A DNA stretch of 64,000 nt from Magnaporthiopsis rhizophila (Eukaryota; Ascomycota; Sordariomycetes; Magnaporthales; Magnaporthaceae), in contig PYSS01000140.1 of assembly GCA_003049465.1 (NCBI GenBank), forward strand, positions 27,297-91,296. Reading direction: 5' to 3'. Positions 34,792-45,189 of this stretch are shown here, piece after piece. The stretch's first letter is position 1. The number at the start of each line of letters is the position of its first letter. Under the pieces are notes generated by a model. The model was not told the DNA's origin. It ran no database searches and saw nothing but the letters and a program-made list of their open reading frames with translations. A program made the translations under genes and the position numbers.

Positions 34792-35175
34792 TTTGGCTGG
34801 TGTTTAGAGGGTGAGAAAGGAGCGAGTGGTTTAAGGTGATGTCTCTAGATCAACTGGAAGTTGGCTGGGATGGTATCAATGGGTGCGTCTGACTGAAAGC
34901 GGGCAGAGGGGCAGTTTTTAAAAGTCCATTCGTTGAGGAAGAAAAAAAGCCCAAAGTGGGGAAAATCGCGGGGCTCTCCAGACCGAGCGATGAGCGATGC
35001 GTTGCAGCAGCGCGGGGAGACCTGGCGATGTGGCGCTGTGTGCCTGAGGCTATGAAATAAGTGATCTGACACGTGGATTATGAGGCGCTGAGCACCTCAA
35101 TGGATTATTTGTGGCGTTTGGAGACAAGGTTTAAGGTGAAGATATTTGCATGTTTTCTTTTCTCTTTTGGGGTTC

Positions 35176-35219
<44 letters not shown>

Positions 35220-35280
35220 CTNGCACTATGCCGAGATTTGGGCTGTGAGTTTTCTTTTTTTTTTTTTTTTTTTTTTTTGG

Positions 35281-35315
<35 letters not shown>

Positions 35316-36190
35316 CTCATCTGTTTATTCCCTCTTTAAGCCATACGCCACCCAGTCACGGAATCTTACTCAGCTCTCCTACTACACTGTTAAAAAAAAA
35401 AAAAAAAAAGAGCTAAGAGAGAAGAGATTGAGTCTTCCAAACCGTGGCATGTTCCTAGGCCAGCCGTGGGCCGCAGGATTATTGGTAGTGTGAGGGTGGT
35501 GAGGTGGTGAGGTGCCAGTCATCAGGGTCGCGCTACGATCTTCCCACCCACTGACAGCCACACTTATTGTGGGGAGAGGCCGTGGCGACACGACCAGTGG
35601 ATGGTCAGTTGCCATCGCGGCACGCGTCGGCACGTCGGCCATCAGAGGCTGAAGCAGGGATGGTTGGACTCAAATCATCGGGCGATGCATTGCAAGCAAT
35701 TTCGATTTCACGGCTCAACGCAAACAGGCCGACGGGGTTGTTAGGCCTCTCTAAAATCCGAGAATCCAGAGCTCATTGTGGTGGCATGACTTGGGTGCAA
35801 ACAAGTGTCGGCGCCGCACGATTTCGCCAGCCGTACTGTGCATGCGAAATTGGCGTGGCCCCAGTGCCAGTGCCCAGACCGTCCCAAATCGTTATCCCGA
35901 CTGTCCGGAAATAGGAGGGAGGCAACTTTTTGAGGAGCAGATCGTGACCCTTTTCGGGCCTCGACCTCACCTAACCTTCCTTTAACCTTCAGGGTCAGCC
36001 CCCCCTTTCCCTTCTTCTTGATGAGGTTTTCATCGTCTTAACAATTCCGTCAATTCTCATCCCAAGCATCCGCCTACGTGCCTCCCAGCCTCTACGGCCT
36101 GTTCTTTTTTCTTTTCCTTTTTTCGATCTTCTCACTGCTCCTTTTCCCCGTCCGTAATACCAAGGATTGCCGCCGCCCGGACCACCGCCG
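34792..36190. promoter_or_regulatory. Divergent intergenic region containing poly(T) tracts
   Basis: This 1.4-kb region lies between the TCTP and sphinganine hydroxylase starts. It contains the poly(T) and N block at 35177-35315 and an A-run at 35392-35409. The stretch just before the plus-strand start is pyrimidine-rich, common for fungal 5' leaders. No gene is supported. Confidence 0.5.
35177..35315. repeat. Interrupted poly(T) tracts with one undetermined base
   Basis: A run of over 40 T (to about 35219) precedes an N at 35222. After about 35 unique bases come two further T runs separated by GG. The pattern suggests a difficult assembly junction, and the intervening bases may be unreliable. 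Confidence 0.85.
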
Positions 36191-37466
36191 ATGGTCGACA
36201 TCACCGCCGCAATGGCGAACTCGACGGCAATGCCGGACCTTCCCCCGCTGCCCAGCTATGCGGTCTCGCCGATGCCGGACCTCCTCCCGTTCGTGTCCGA
36301 CTTCTGGCTGTCCATCGTCCTCCCCCATATCGCCTACTGGGTGCTCTCCTTCATCTTCCACATGATCGACGTCTACGACCTCTTCCCGCAGTACCGGCTG
36401 CACACGCCCGAAGAAATCACCCAGCGCAACCATGCGACGCGCTTCGAGGTCGCTCGCGACGTCCTCGTCGAGCAGGCCATCCAGATCGCCACAGCTGCCT
36501 TCCTCTCCTTGACGGACGAGGTCCAGCTGGTGGGCAAGGAGAGCTACGACGTGGCGGTGTGGGCGACGCGCATCCGCCTGGCGCAGCGCGCGCTGCCGCC
36601 CATCCTCAGCTTCGTCGGTCTCAACGCCGCCGCCATATCCAAGAGCATGGCGACCACACACCCGCTGCTTTCCGGTGTCTTTGCTGGCGGCCGCTATCCT
36701 TCTCTGACAATGGAGCTCAACGGCGTCTCGGGTGGGCCCCAGGTTCCCGCGTTTGCGACGTGGGAGCTGACGCTGGCGAAGCTCATCTACTGGATCCTGC
36801 TCCCCGCGTTCCAGTTCTGGCTGGCCGTCGCATTCCTCGACACCTGGCAATACTTCTGGCACCGAGCCATGCACGTCAACAAATGGATGTACAGTAAGTT
36901 CTTCCACCCCGTCGTCAGCGATGGGTCAACCATACCTTCCCCGAAATCTTCAAGGCGAGAGACTGGCGTTTGCGCCTGGGACACCCCAAACACGCGTTTC
37001 CATCACGTCCGTATGATCAGACCAGCATGCTAACATGCCTTCCTTCACAGCAAACTGGCACGCCCGGCACCACAGACTATATGTCCCTTACGCGTATGGG
37101 GCGCTTTACAACCACCCTGTGGAGGGATTCGTCCTGGACACAGCCGGGGCTGGCCTGGCGTATAAGCTCTCCCTGATGACACCGAGGATGGGCATGTGGT
37201 TCTTCCTCTTCAGCACCGTCAAGACGGTTGACGACCACTGCGGCTACAACCTCCCCTGGGATCCTCTGCAGAAGATCACAAGCAACAACGCGGCATACCA
37301 TGACATCCACCACCAAAGCTGGGGCATCAAAACCAACTTTTCGCAGCCGTTTTTCACCATCTGGGACCGCTGGCTCGGAACAAGATATGAGGGTGACGTG
37401 AGCAAGAAGTACGAGAGGACAAGACAAAGCGCAGCCAAGAAGTCGTCCTCGCCCAAAGCAGAATAG
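36191..37466 (+). CDS. SUR2: Sphinganine C4-hydroxylase (Sur2-like)
   Basis: Two exons (36191-36893 and 37051-37466, 157-bp intron) give 372 aa. This endoplasmic reticulum di-iron enzyme converts sphinganine to phytosphingosine and belongs to the fatty-acid hydroxylase/sterol desaturase family. All three histidine clusters are present: HRAMH (224-228), HARHH (238-242) and HDIHH (318-322). They sit in the diagnostic sequences RHHRLYVPYAYGALYN, KTVDDHCGY and QPFFTIWDRWLGT. Hydrophobic segments at about 32-60 and 195-225 fit a polytopic membrane protein. The second histidine cluster begins right after the splice junction. The N-terminal start is the only ATG in frame. Confidence 0.95.
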
Positions 37467-38273
37467 ACAACAAAAAAACAACACCCTTGGGTGGATAGCA
37501 AGGCTTTGATGTATCCCTCCTCAACCTAATAGTTTACTTTCACTTCTCCTTTGCTTCTCCTTCCGCCCAAAGTTTCTCTCGGCTTTGGTCTTTTGTGTTT
37601 TTTGCGTTGTTTCAGTCGTCATTCGCTTCGAATGTATTATTTGCCATCTCTTCAAACCTTTAGGTCTCAGACCGCCACTGGATTAGGAGGAATTCACTCC
37701 ACTCAGAAACTGCGGGAGGGGTTGTCAATATTGGGCTTTGGATGCGCTGCGAGGAGCGACAGCAGGGAGGCGTTTATAACCTGGAAAGCTCTGTTATTTG
37801 GAGGATCGGATAGGCAGGGGTTTGTGTGTCTGTGTACGTGTGTTGTGCGCGGCGAGTAATTTTCATAGGACGACAAAATGAAGTGGTTTTCGAATTTCAA
37901 GATTTGGTCATTTCGAGTTCGAGATTGGTTGGACCTTGGATAATGCCTGGGATTGGGGTCGGGCAGCAAAGTCATTGCAACGTCAATGACCGCTTTAGTG
38001 TGATACCAGAGCTAATGAAAGAAGATTGCAGAGTGTCAGCCCTAGGCGATCTCCTGCCCGAAGAGGAGACAGCACACACACATTGCCCGCATCCTCATAT
38101 CTCTTCTTTACCGGCACAACCGGCGCATAAGGCTGCTGCTCATAGATCGACATTATTGATATTGCACGTGCACTCCCTCGTCCCCTCAGCACCCCAACAT
38201 TGGGTCACGAGACCAAAGAGCAACACCACAAAAGGAAGTATCATGTATGTTGCAGGCCCAGGGCTCTCGATGT

Positions 38274-38300
38274 GTTTCCGTGGTTCGAACCCACAGAAAC
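38274..38300. other. Near-perfect 10-bp hairpin with TTCGAAC loop
   Basis: Arms GTTTCCGTGG and CCACAGAAAC pair with one C-A mismatch around the seven-base loop TTCGAAC. The loop resembles a tRNA T-loop, but there is no matching acceptor stem or anticodon arm nearby, so I do not call a tRNA. Confidence 0.6.
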
Positions 38301-40500
38301 TGACTTTGGCACTAATCCAGATAACCCCAGGAAAGATATCAAATCGGGCAGTTCTTGGCGTTCCCGGTTAAGAAACGGCGTGATTTCATTCGTCCTAATC
38401 ATCTAAACCTGGAAACGAACTGACGTCGTCTGATCCGCAGGTCGTCTGGAATGTGCCGCTGCCCCGAACGTCCGGGGCCGGGGAAATGGTCCCCGCCCCT
38501 CCCCAAATGGCACAGAGTTTCATCCATGGACAGGCATACCGCCAGCCGACCGACCGTGCCGGTTAAAAAGGATGCAGTGCAACCCTACAGGTCTTGGAAC
38601 AGCCGGCCATCATATGGAAAGAGATTGAAGGCAAATTAACATGATGGATGGAACTGCTTGGGCTTCACAAACATGTCGAACCGGACTCGACGTCAAGGAG
38701 GGGCTGACGTGTGCCGAGCGTAGCCGCTGGTGGATGCATAGAAGTTTAGCAGGAAGTCCGAGCCGAACGTCGCCGAGCCAACTTTGTCTGCGTGACCTAA
38801 GATCGTCTGAACGCTAATGCGCACGCATAAGCCGTCAATATATGGCCTTATTAAGAACCGCTAGTTTCGAGGGGAAGCACCGAGGCGTGCAGACGCTCTG
38901 CTGCCAAGGTGGGAAACACAAGCGGGGGGATTGCCAAGCCGAACTATTCAAGTCCCCGTTCGGGTGTTGCGTTGCTAGCGGCGCGCCCTTCGCCTTTTTT
39001 TTTTTTTTTTTTTTTTTGTCGCTATGTAGGGCAGACATTTGTAAACAAGCTCTTTGATGCGCCTTGACTTGCTGCTTTGCCCCTTATTTTGTTTCGTAGC
39101 TCAGTCGATCGCTTCGGAACTTTCCAAGCCTCGATGCCCAGAGGATGCCAGGATCTATGGGGGGTGAAACAACTAGATCCCTCGTCTTTTCTTCTTCTTC
39201 TTTCTGCCCCATCATCCTCCTCCCGCCTGTTTCCGTTTTTAGCGTAGCGGGTGAGCGGCCATTGCACGACAGGGAACCCCAGGGCTGAGACAAGAATCCG
39301 TGCAGATCGGCGAATTTGAAAGCGGCGTCTGGAAGCTAATCGCCGGAAGGCTGGGGGTTTCGAGCGACTCAGGATACCAAAAATGCAGTCAGCCAGTTCG
39401 GATGCAGGACCGCTGAGTCGTCCAAAGTTCAAGTTGTTTGCTTCCGCTGTTTCATCAAGTTTTTTGTTTTTTTTTTAATCCTTTTTTTTTTGCTCGAGGC
39501 CCCAACCTAAGGTCAGGAGAAAAACCTGAGGACGAAGCTGCCGCCTCACCGCCCTGTTGCGCTGTGGTGAAGCCAGTGCAACGGATCCAGGCCCGGACTA
39601 GATCCGTCATTTTGTTGGAACGGCGCACAAATGGACCAGGCAGCCCAATCCTGTTAAGATTAGGGGGATTCGTGGCATGCGGTGAGCGGACACATCTGGG
39701 TCGGCATTGGTCGCCAGCTCCCTGGGATGATCATTCTCGCCTCGCTGGCAGCGTGGAGACGAAAGCTGGGGTCACCTGTCCAAGCTCTGCTCGGTCGCCG
39801 TCCAACGAGAAGCGTCGTCTCAACCGTGCAGCCCAATCGATCGGGCGGCAACTGACGGGATCTGCACCTTGCAGAACTGCAGCAACGGTGCTCCGTAAAC
39901 AACAAGCACATGAGGCGACACTGCTGTGTAGCGTTTTGACTGGCGGACTCGAGCCGGACGCCGCATTGAGCTGAGTACGACGGCCATCTGACGGCGTTGC
40001 GCTACTCGGGGGCCTCAGCTGCAAAATGTCCTGATTCGAGAATTGAGGGCACAGGGGTTCCAAGGCAGAGGCGGCGCCGCACGAGCAGGGGGAACGAGGA
40101 CGAGGACAGGAAATAGGAACAATCACACTTATGCAGCCCGCAGGACCCCGGAAGGCGGTCGTTTCGAAGCTGGATGGGACGGCGATTCCTCCTGGTTTCA
40201 GCATCTCGAATTCATATAGCCTTTTATCGCCCACCCTCACCTTCCCGTCCGTGTTGAAATTCTCGACCAACCAGACCCCGACGGCGACCCCCTTCCAGTT
40301 AGGTATTCGATTTTGCGCGAACGACCCGAACGGCCCGCCGCCCTTGCCTTGCCCAAAAATACGAGCGCTCGGGAAGACGACGCAGGGCCAACTTGCGACC
40401 TGCCGCACCAGAGGGCAGGCCGGTCCTGAAACGGCATTCGCCTTCCAAATCAAATTATCCAAACCCAGACAAACAACACAACAACAAGGCACGCTCTCAC

Positions 40501-40520
40501 GCTCGCTCGCTCGCTCGCTC
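40501..40520. repeat. (GCTC)5 microsatellite
   Basis: Five uninterrupted GCTC units lie in non-coding sequence. Confidence 0.9.
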
Positions 40521-40933
40521 ATCCGACGCCTAAGCGCCGGACCCTTGTCGCGGCCGCGGCCCCCAACCGAACGTTGCGTCTGCCGCCCGCGTCGCGACCT
40601 TGTCATTGGCCAACTGCAACGTCCTGCAAATTTACACCAGACAGCCCACGCTCTGGTTACCAGGGGGTGAAGTGAGGGCACATTCCCGATCCGCGAGCCG
40701 TCGTCGCCGCCGCTGGCCGCGCGCGCTTATTCGAAACAGCCTGCTGCCGCCCGTCTGGCCGGGACGGGACATCGGGAGAGAGGGTTGGCTGCTTGCACTG
40801 CTTGCGTCGGTTATAAAGTGTCTCAAATCTGCACCCTCCCGTCACGGTCCCTTGCTGCCGCCACTCTGAGAAGTGGTGCAGCAAGTCAAAGGCGCAGGCT
40901 CGCCATGTCCCCGACTCTAGTTACATTCTTTCT

Positions 40934-41382
40934 GTAAGCGACATTTTATTTTTGTTGGCTTCCAGCCTATTATCATTTTTTTTTTTTTTCCTTCACGCTT
41001 TTCGTTTCAGCCACCTCAGACAAGACAAGGCCACCTGCACGTCCCGTCGAATGGAAGCACGTTCGCGCCCCTCCAAATTCCAATTACCCACCGACCAGGC
41101 ACAGCCCTGCCGCCTGTCTCCAGCGCGCTCTGCGGCACTTGCAGCCTCGTCGGAATCACCGCTCCAGCTTTGCTTGTCTTATTACTTCTTTCTCTCTCGT
41201 CCAATTGTGCATTCTGTTTTGTTCGCCCAGCTCATCGGCATTATCCTGTTTGATTACCCCGACGCCCCAATAGGTATGTCGAATCCTGAGCTGAGCCGAG
41301 CTGAGCTGAGCTGCTTCGATTCTTTCCTTTTTTTCCCGTTTTGTCTCTTTTCTTCTTTTTTTGCATTTTTGTATTGTCTCAG
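40934..41382 (+). other. Possible 5'-leader introns of the CBM48-like gene
   Basis: Two intron-like intervals occur upstream of the next plus-strand gene. One runs 40934-41010 (GTAAGC donor, pyrimidine-rich tract, TTTCAG acceptor) and the other 41274-41382 (GTATGT donor, pyrimidine tract, TCTCAG). The surrounding sequence is strongly pyrimidine-rich. If real, the gene has a long spliced 5' leader. Confidence 0.35.
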
Positions 41383-41772
41383 CCTTCTTACTCGTCCCTG
41401 CCCTGCTGCTGACTGGGATCCCACCGCTCGCACAACCAAAACCCAAGATCCCTGGCTCGGCAAATGGCTGTGCTGGAATTTGGTGGCCCTCGTCCCAGAC
41501 ATCAGGCAGTGCAGTGACGCTCATTTCCACCCACCCCTGTCTCTCGTACCGGGAACATGCCTTCTGTTGGCTTTCCAGAAGCCTCCGCCTGGCATGTTCT
41601 CGCGTGGGGACCCAGGGCTGCGTTACTCCGTCAGCTGGCTGAGTCGCTGGGGGGCAGGACACGATGGCTGGCCATGGTTGCATCGGTCTTGGCTCGAGCC
41701 TCTCCACGTCGTAGTAGGGGTCGCCTAGCCGCCCTCCCACAACGCGGCTCCTCTCTGCAAGTGCAGCAAGAG

Positions 41773-43305
41773 ATGCGTCCCCTGCCTTGCCCACGGGCTA
41801 CATACATATCCGTAATGTCCGCTCCGCCAAACTGACCCATCCGATGCCGAAAAACAAAGTGAGACCAGCCCATCGACGCGCACCGTCCACCTACTCGGGT
41901 CCTGGGACAACTTTACCAAAGCTTATACCATGGAGCGTGACGCTCGGCGAGACCGTGGCCAGTGGAAGGGGTGCCACTCTTTCAAGAACGGGGGTCTCAG
42001 GATGGGCCAGACATATTATTACTATGTAAGCCGACCACCGCCCACCGCCCTTCTGACCCCATCTTTCCTGGTCCCCTTGTGTGTGTTGTCAATTTTGTGG
42101 TTCTGACCCGTTCCGTTCTTTTTATAATAATATAGTATGAGCTAGACGGCTCAACTGAGGTCCACGACCCGTCACTGCCATCAACCACCGCCTGCCCGTC
42201 ACTGCCAGGCCAGCCAGTCAACACCATCCACGTTCCTTACGAAATGTCCACTCGCAAACGCAGCGCCTCTCTCAGCTCTGTCCGCGACTGCGACTTCATG
42301 ACAGTCAAGCCCGAGCATAAATTCCTTCCCACCCGCGCCACGCCCCCGGCTCCAGAGCCGCCTCTCTGCCGTCAAGCAACGTCCCACCACGTACGAAGCC
42401 TAGTACACAAGCGATCGACGCGGTCGCTGTCGCCCAACCCATCTTGGTCGTGGTCCCCTCGACGCCTGTTCAGCCGCAGCAAGTCGAGCCACAACCAGAA
42501 GGAGGTCGCTAGGAACGATGTCGAGCCCGACAGCCAGCCTGTCGAGGTTCTGATGGAGGAGCAGGACGAGAGGCCAACCTTCCGCTCCCCCTCGGCCCAG
42601 AGCTGCCGCTCGCGGGACATTTCCCCCGAGTCACTGCTTCGATTCCTCTCGGACGACGCTCCCCTGCCAGCCCCCGAGTTTGCAATCGAGGAGGATCTCG
42701 ATGGTCCTGCACCAGTCACCGCCGAAGACATTGCCGAGGAGAACGACGACGATGACAACTTTGCCACCTCGGCCCAGTCCGAGACCGCTCCCATCACCGT
42801 CCTCTCGCCGCCGCCCTCACAGCGCTCGTTCTCGTCATCCTCCAGCCTTGCCCGCCTCTGCAAGCAATCCAGGCCACAGACGCCAGCACACCCGATTCGG
42901 TCGGTCTCGACCCTTCCGACGCTGGATGCTAGTCGCCCACAGTCTCGTCTGTCCACCAACTCTCTCATCGCCCCTCACTCGCCAGAGTCAACTCTATCTC
43001 AAGCGCCATCCTTCTACTTCTCCGATGATGACGACGACGATGATGAAGATGAGGAGGTGGAGACGGAGAGTGATGGCTTTGGCCTCAAACCCCTGCAGGC
43101 CATAAATACCAGTTTCGGCCCGTCTTTTGGCAGTCTTCTGGCCAACTTTTCCTGCTACACGCTGCCCGAGGCCGCCATGAGCGAGAACAAGATGACGCCA
43201 ACGACGGTGGCGCCCGGCCATGCCGTCCACCGAGAGGCTGTGGCGCCTGCCATCTCGATTGCCCCCGTTGAGGATAGCCGCGATCTGGCCCACGAGCTAC
43301 GCTGA
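41773..43305 (+). CDS. CBM48/AMPK-beta-like (E-set) domain protein with long Ser/Asp-rich tail
   Basis: Three exons are proposed: 41773-41811 (tentative), 41864-42025 and 42136-43305, giving 456 aa. Exons 2 and 3 are well supported. Exon 2 encodes TVHLLGSWDNFTKAYTMERD, a GQWKGCHSF strand and GGLRMGQTYYYY. Across the GTAAGC...ATATAG intron exon 3 continues YELDGSTEVHDPSLPSTTAC and PGQPVNTIHVP. This is the layout of a glycogen-binding early-set domain: 'V.L.GSW' at the start, 'G..Y.Y.Y.LDG...HDP' and a final 'VN.I.V' strand. After it comes about 350 residues of disordered Ser/Pro/Asp-rich sequence with an acidic run (FYFSDDDDDDDEDEE) before a conserved-looking end. Function is unknown; carbohydrate or kinase-complex binding is inference. 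The first exon uses a weak GTAATG donor. Confidence 0.75.
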
Positions 43306-43856
43306 TGACGCCGGCCCCTACGAAGCCCTGACATACTGCCATGAATCGGCTCGGCCTATGGATGGCCACCGAACACTTCATCTTGCCCTTCTTGTCGCTC
43401 GTTTTCCTTTTGGCAGCGAAATGCCACCATTTTGTTTTACACAGACATGGTTTCTGTTTACTCAAAGCGATGTAATGAGAAATTTTGACATTTGTTTTCA
43501 TGGTTATTTGGGACCGGGAGTTCCTGCGGATCATAGACGCGGGGTATTGGGATTGGGTTTAAAGGATAGACTTCTTTCTTGGACGCGCATGTCGTCACGG
43601 GTTCCCTCGGCTCGGCCTTGATCAAAGGCATCACAAGGATGGCTGTTTTATTACTATTATTTATTTACCAATTCATCGCGCAATACCGACACGATGGCCT
43701 TTGATCATGACCTGTATGACGCGTACCTGAGTGACACGAAGCCTTCCCTTGTGAGACAATACCCAGACTTTGTCGGGCTTTGTGTAAATGCCGAAGTGAG
43801 TGGCGCCGAAGTAGGTGGCATGATATTATTGAACATGATCCACAACGGGATGCCCC

Positions 43857-43899
<43 letters not shown>

Positions 43900-43925
43900 N
43901 NNNNNNNNNNNNNNNNNNNNNNAAA

Positions 43926-43957
<32 letters not shown>

Positions 43958-45189
43958 AATTCTACGCCAAGCCTACGGTGGACAATAACACTAAAACACA
44001 GCGCTACAAATGTCCCTTATCGCCATGAGACGCACACGCCAAGAGGTCACATCGGGCACTGCATGATGCAGGCACGAGAGATGAACGTTCCAATGGGCGG
44101 TCCCAGCCGCGACAGACCTGGGGCTGGCGGCGTGACCGTTACAGTAGGCGCGATGTAACAATGTGAAAAACCAATAATAATCTAAGGTATCTATCCGTCG
44201 AGCAAACGCAACCTCAAGAAAAAAGAAAGTTGGAGAAGCAAAAGCGCAAAAGGACCCTTCGAATCTTCTCTCTGCCAGCGTCGCATTCTCCCCCCTAGCC
44301 CGGTCGACAAACCATCCCAAACGTTATCGGCGCCCGCGCCCATTCCGGATCGGGATTTTCATGGGGGGCTTCCCTTGCCTCGGCGGACCCGGTTTCTTTC
44401 CCTTCGCTCGATGCCTACGATGGTCAAAGGGTTCGTTTCCCCTGGTTCCTGGTGGATTTTGACAAGGGGGTGTCCTCGCAAGCTTTCCCGTGGCGCGGGT
44501 TTCCGATGGATGGACGGACAGGGGCGCGTCCGATGAAAGGAAGGAAAGCGGCATGGGTATGGAACTTTTTTTTTTTTTTTTTTGCACAGACGGAATGTGC
44601 AACTCGGGTATTTTTCGACGAAATGCCGTGGAATCATCAAATGTCCTGGTGTCCGCACGGAACAAAGACTATCTACCAAAGCAAATAAATAAAAAACAAT
44701 TGTCAGATCTTTTTCAACGACAGGCAGGTTTGTTTCCAAGACTTGGCCTAGGGTTGGTAGTCTCGGAGGAAGCAAATTTTTTTTTATAGGTATCATGCAG
44801 CCTCGTATTATTGTTTCAATAATGCTATGCATTACATAGATGAACAAAACAAAAAGGGAGAGATTTTAACCCCCTTTTTCCCAGCATCCATCCCTCATCG
44901 AGAGGTTGGGACTGGCTGGTCTCCCTGGTCATCTGGACCCGGCTCCGCTTTGGGAGGAGCCAGCGCCATGGGTGTTCCGGTGGAGACATGCGGAGCCGTC
45001 GAGACCGGGGTGGCAGCAGGCACTGGCACTGCTGCTGGTGGACCCGGGCCAGGCACGGCCGAAGACGACAGAGCCGGAGATTTTAAAGGTGGGGCTCCAA
45101 CAACTGCTGGCGGAGCCCGCGCAGGAGTCGGGGCCATGGGTGCTGGCGCTGCTGCAGGAGAAAGGGCGAGCGAAGGCGCAAATGTGCTG
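43306..45189. other. Convergent region with poly(A)/N block
   Basis: This 1.9-kb region lies between the CBM48-like stop and the proposed SWC2 stop. A short frame at 43694 reads into the homopolymer and is not supported. The last 300 bases (44892-45189) on the minus strand keep Pro/Ala-rich coding character in a different frame from SWC2 and may belong to it. T-runs occur near 44566-44583. Confidence 0.5.
43862..43949. repeat. Poly(A) tract containing an assembly gap
   Basis: There are 38 A, then 23 N (43900-43922), then 27 A. This is a scaffold gap bounded by homopolymer on both sides, so its true length is unknown. Confidence 0.95.

Larger units (their letters stand above)
37467..40930. 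other. Gene-poor region downstream of SUR2
   Basis: About 3.5 kb without a supportable gene. The frames present, including a 316-codon one on the minus strand at 39731-40681, are rich in Arg/Cys/Pro, have no domain character and read through GC-rich low-complexity sequence. Contents seen are a near-perfect hairpin at 38274-38300, T-runs at about 38994-39017 and 39460-39492, and a GCTC repeat at 40501-40520. It could include a long non-coding RNA or an extended promoter. Confidence 0.45.

Noticed and set aside
38200..38310. Possible tRNA gene
   Set aside because: The T-arm-like hairpin has no matching acceptor stem, D-arm or anticodon arm on either strand.
39731..40681. 316-codon minus-strand frame in the gene-poor region
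   Set aside because: Arg/Cys/Ser-rich composition, no domains, repeats such as SERASERES come from the GCTC microsatellite, and there are no supporting splice signals.
40952..41728. 258-codon plus-strand frame before the CBM48-like gene
   Set aside because: Phe/Ser-rich translation of pyrimidine tracts; it contains intron-like intervals and looks like 5' leader sequence.
43694..44158. 154-codon frame running through the poly(A)/N block
   Set aside because: It exists only because the homopolymer is read as poly-Lys; flanking sequence lacks coding character.
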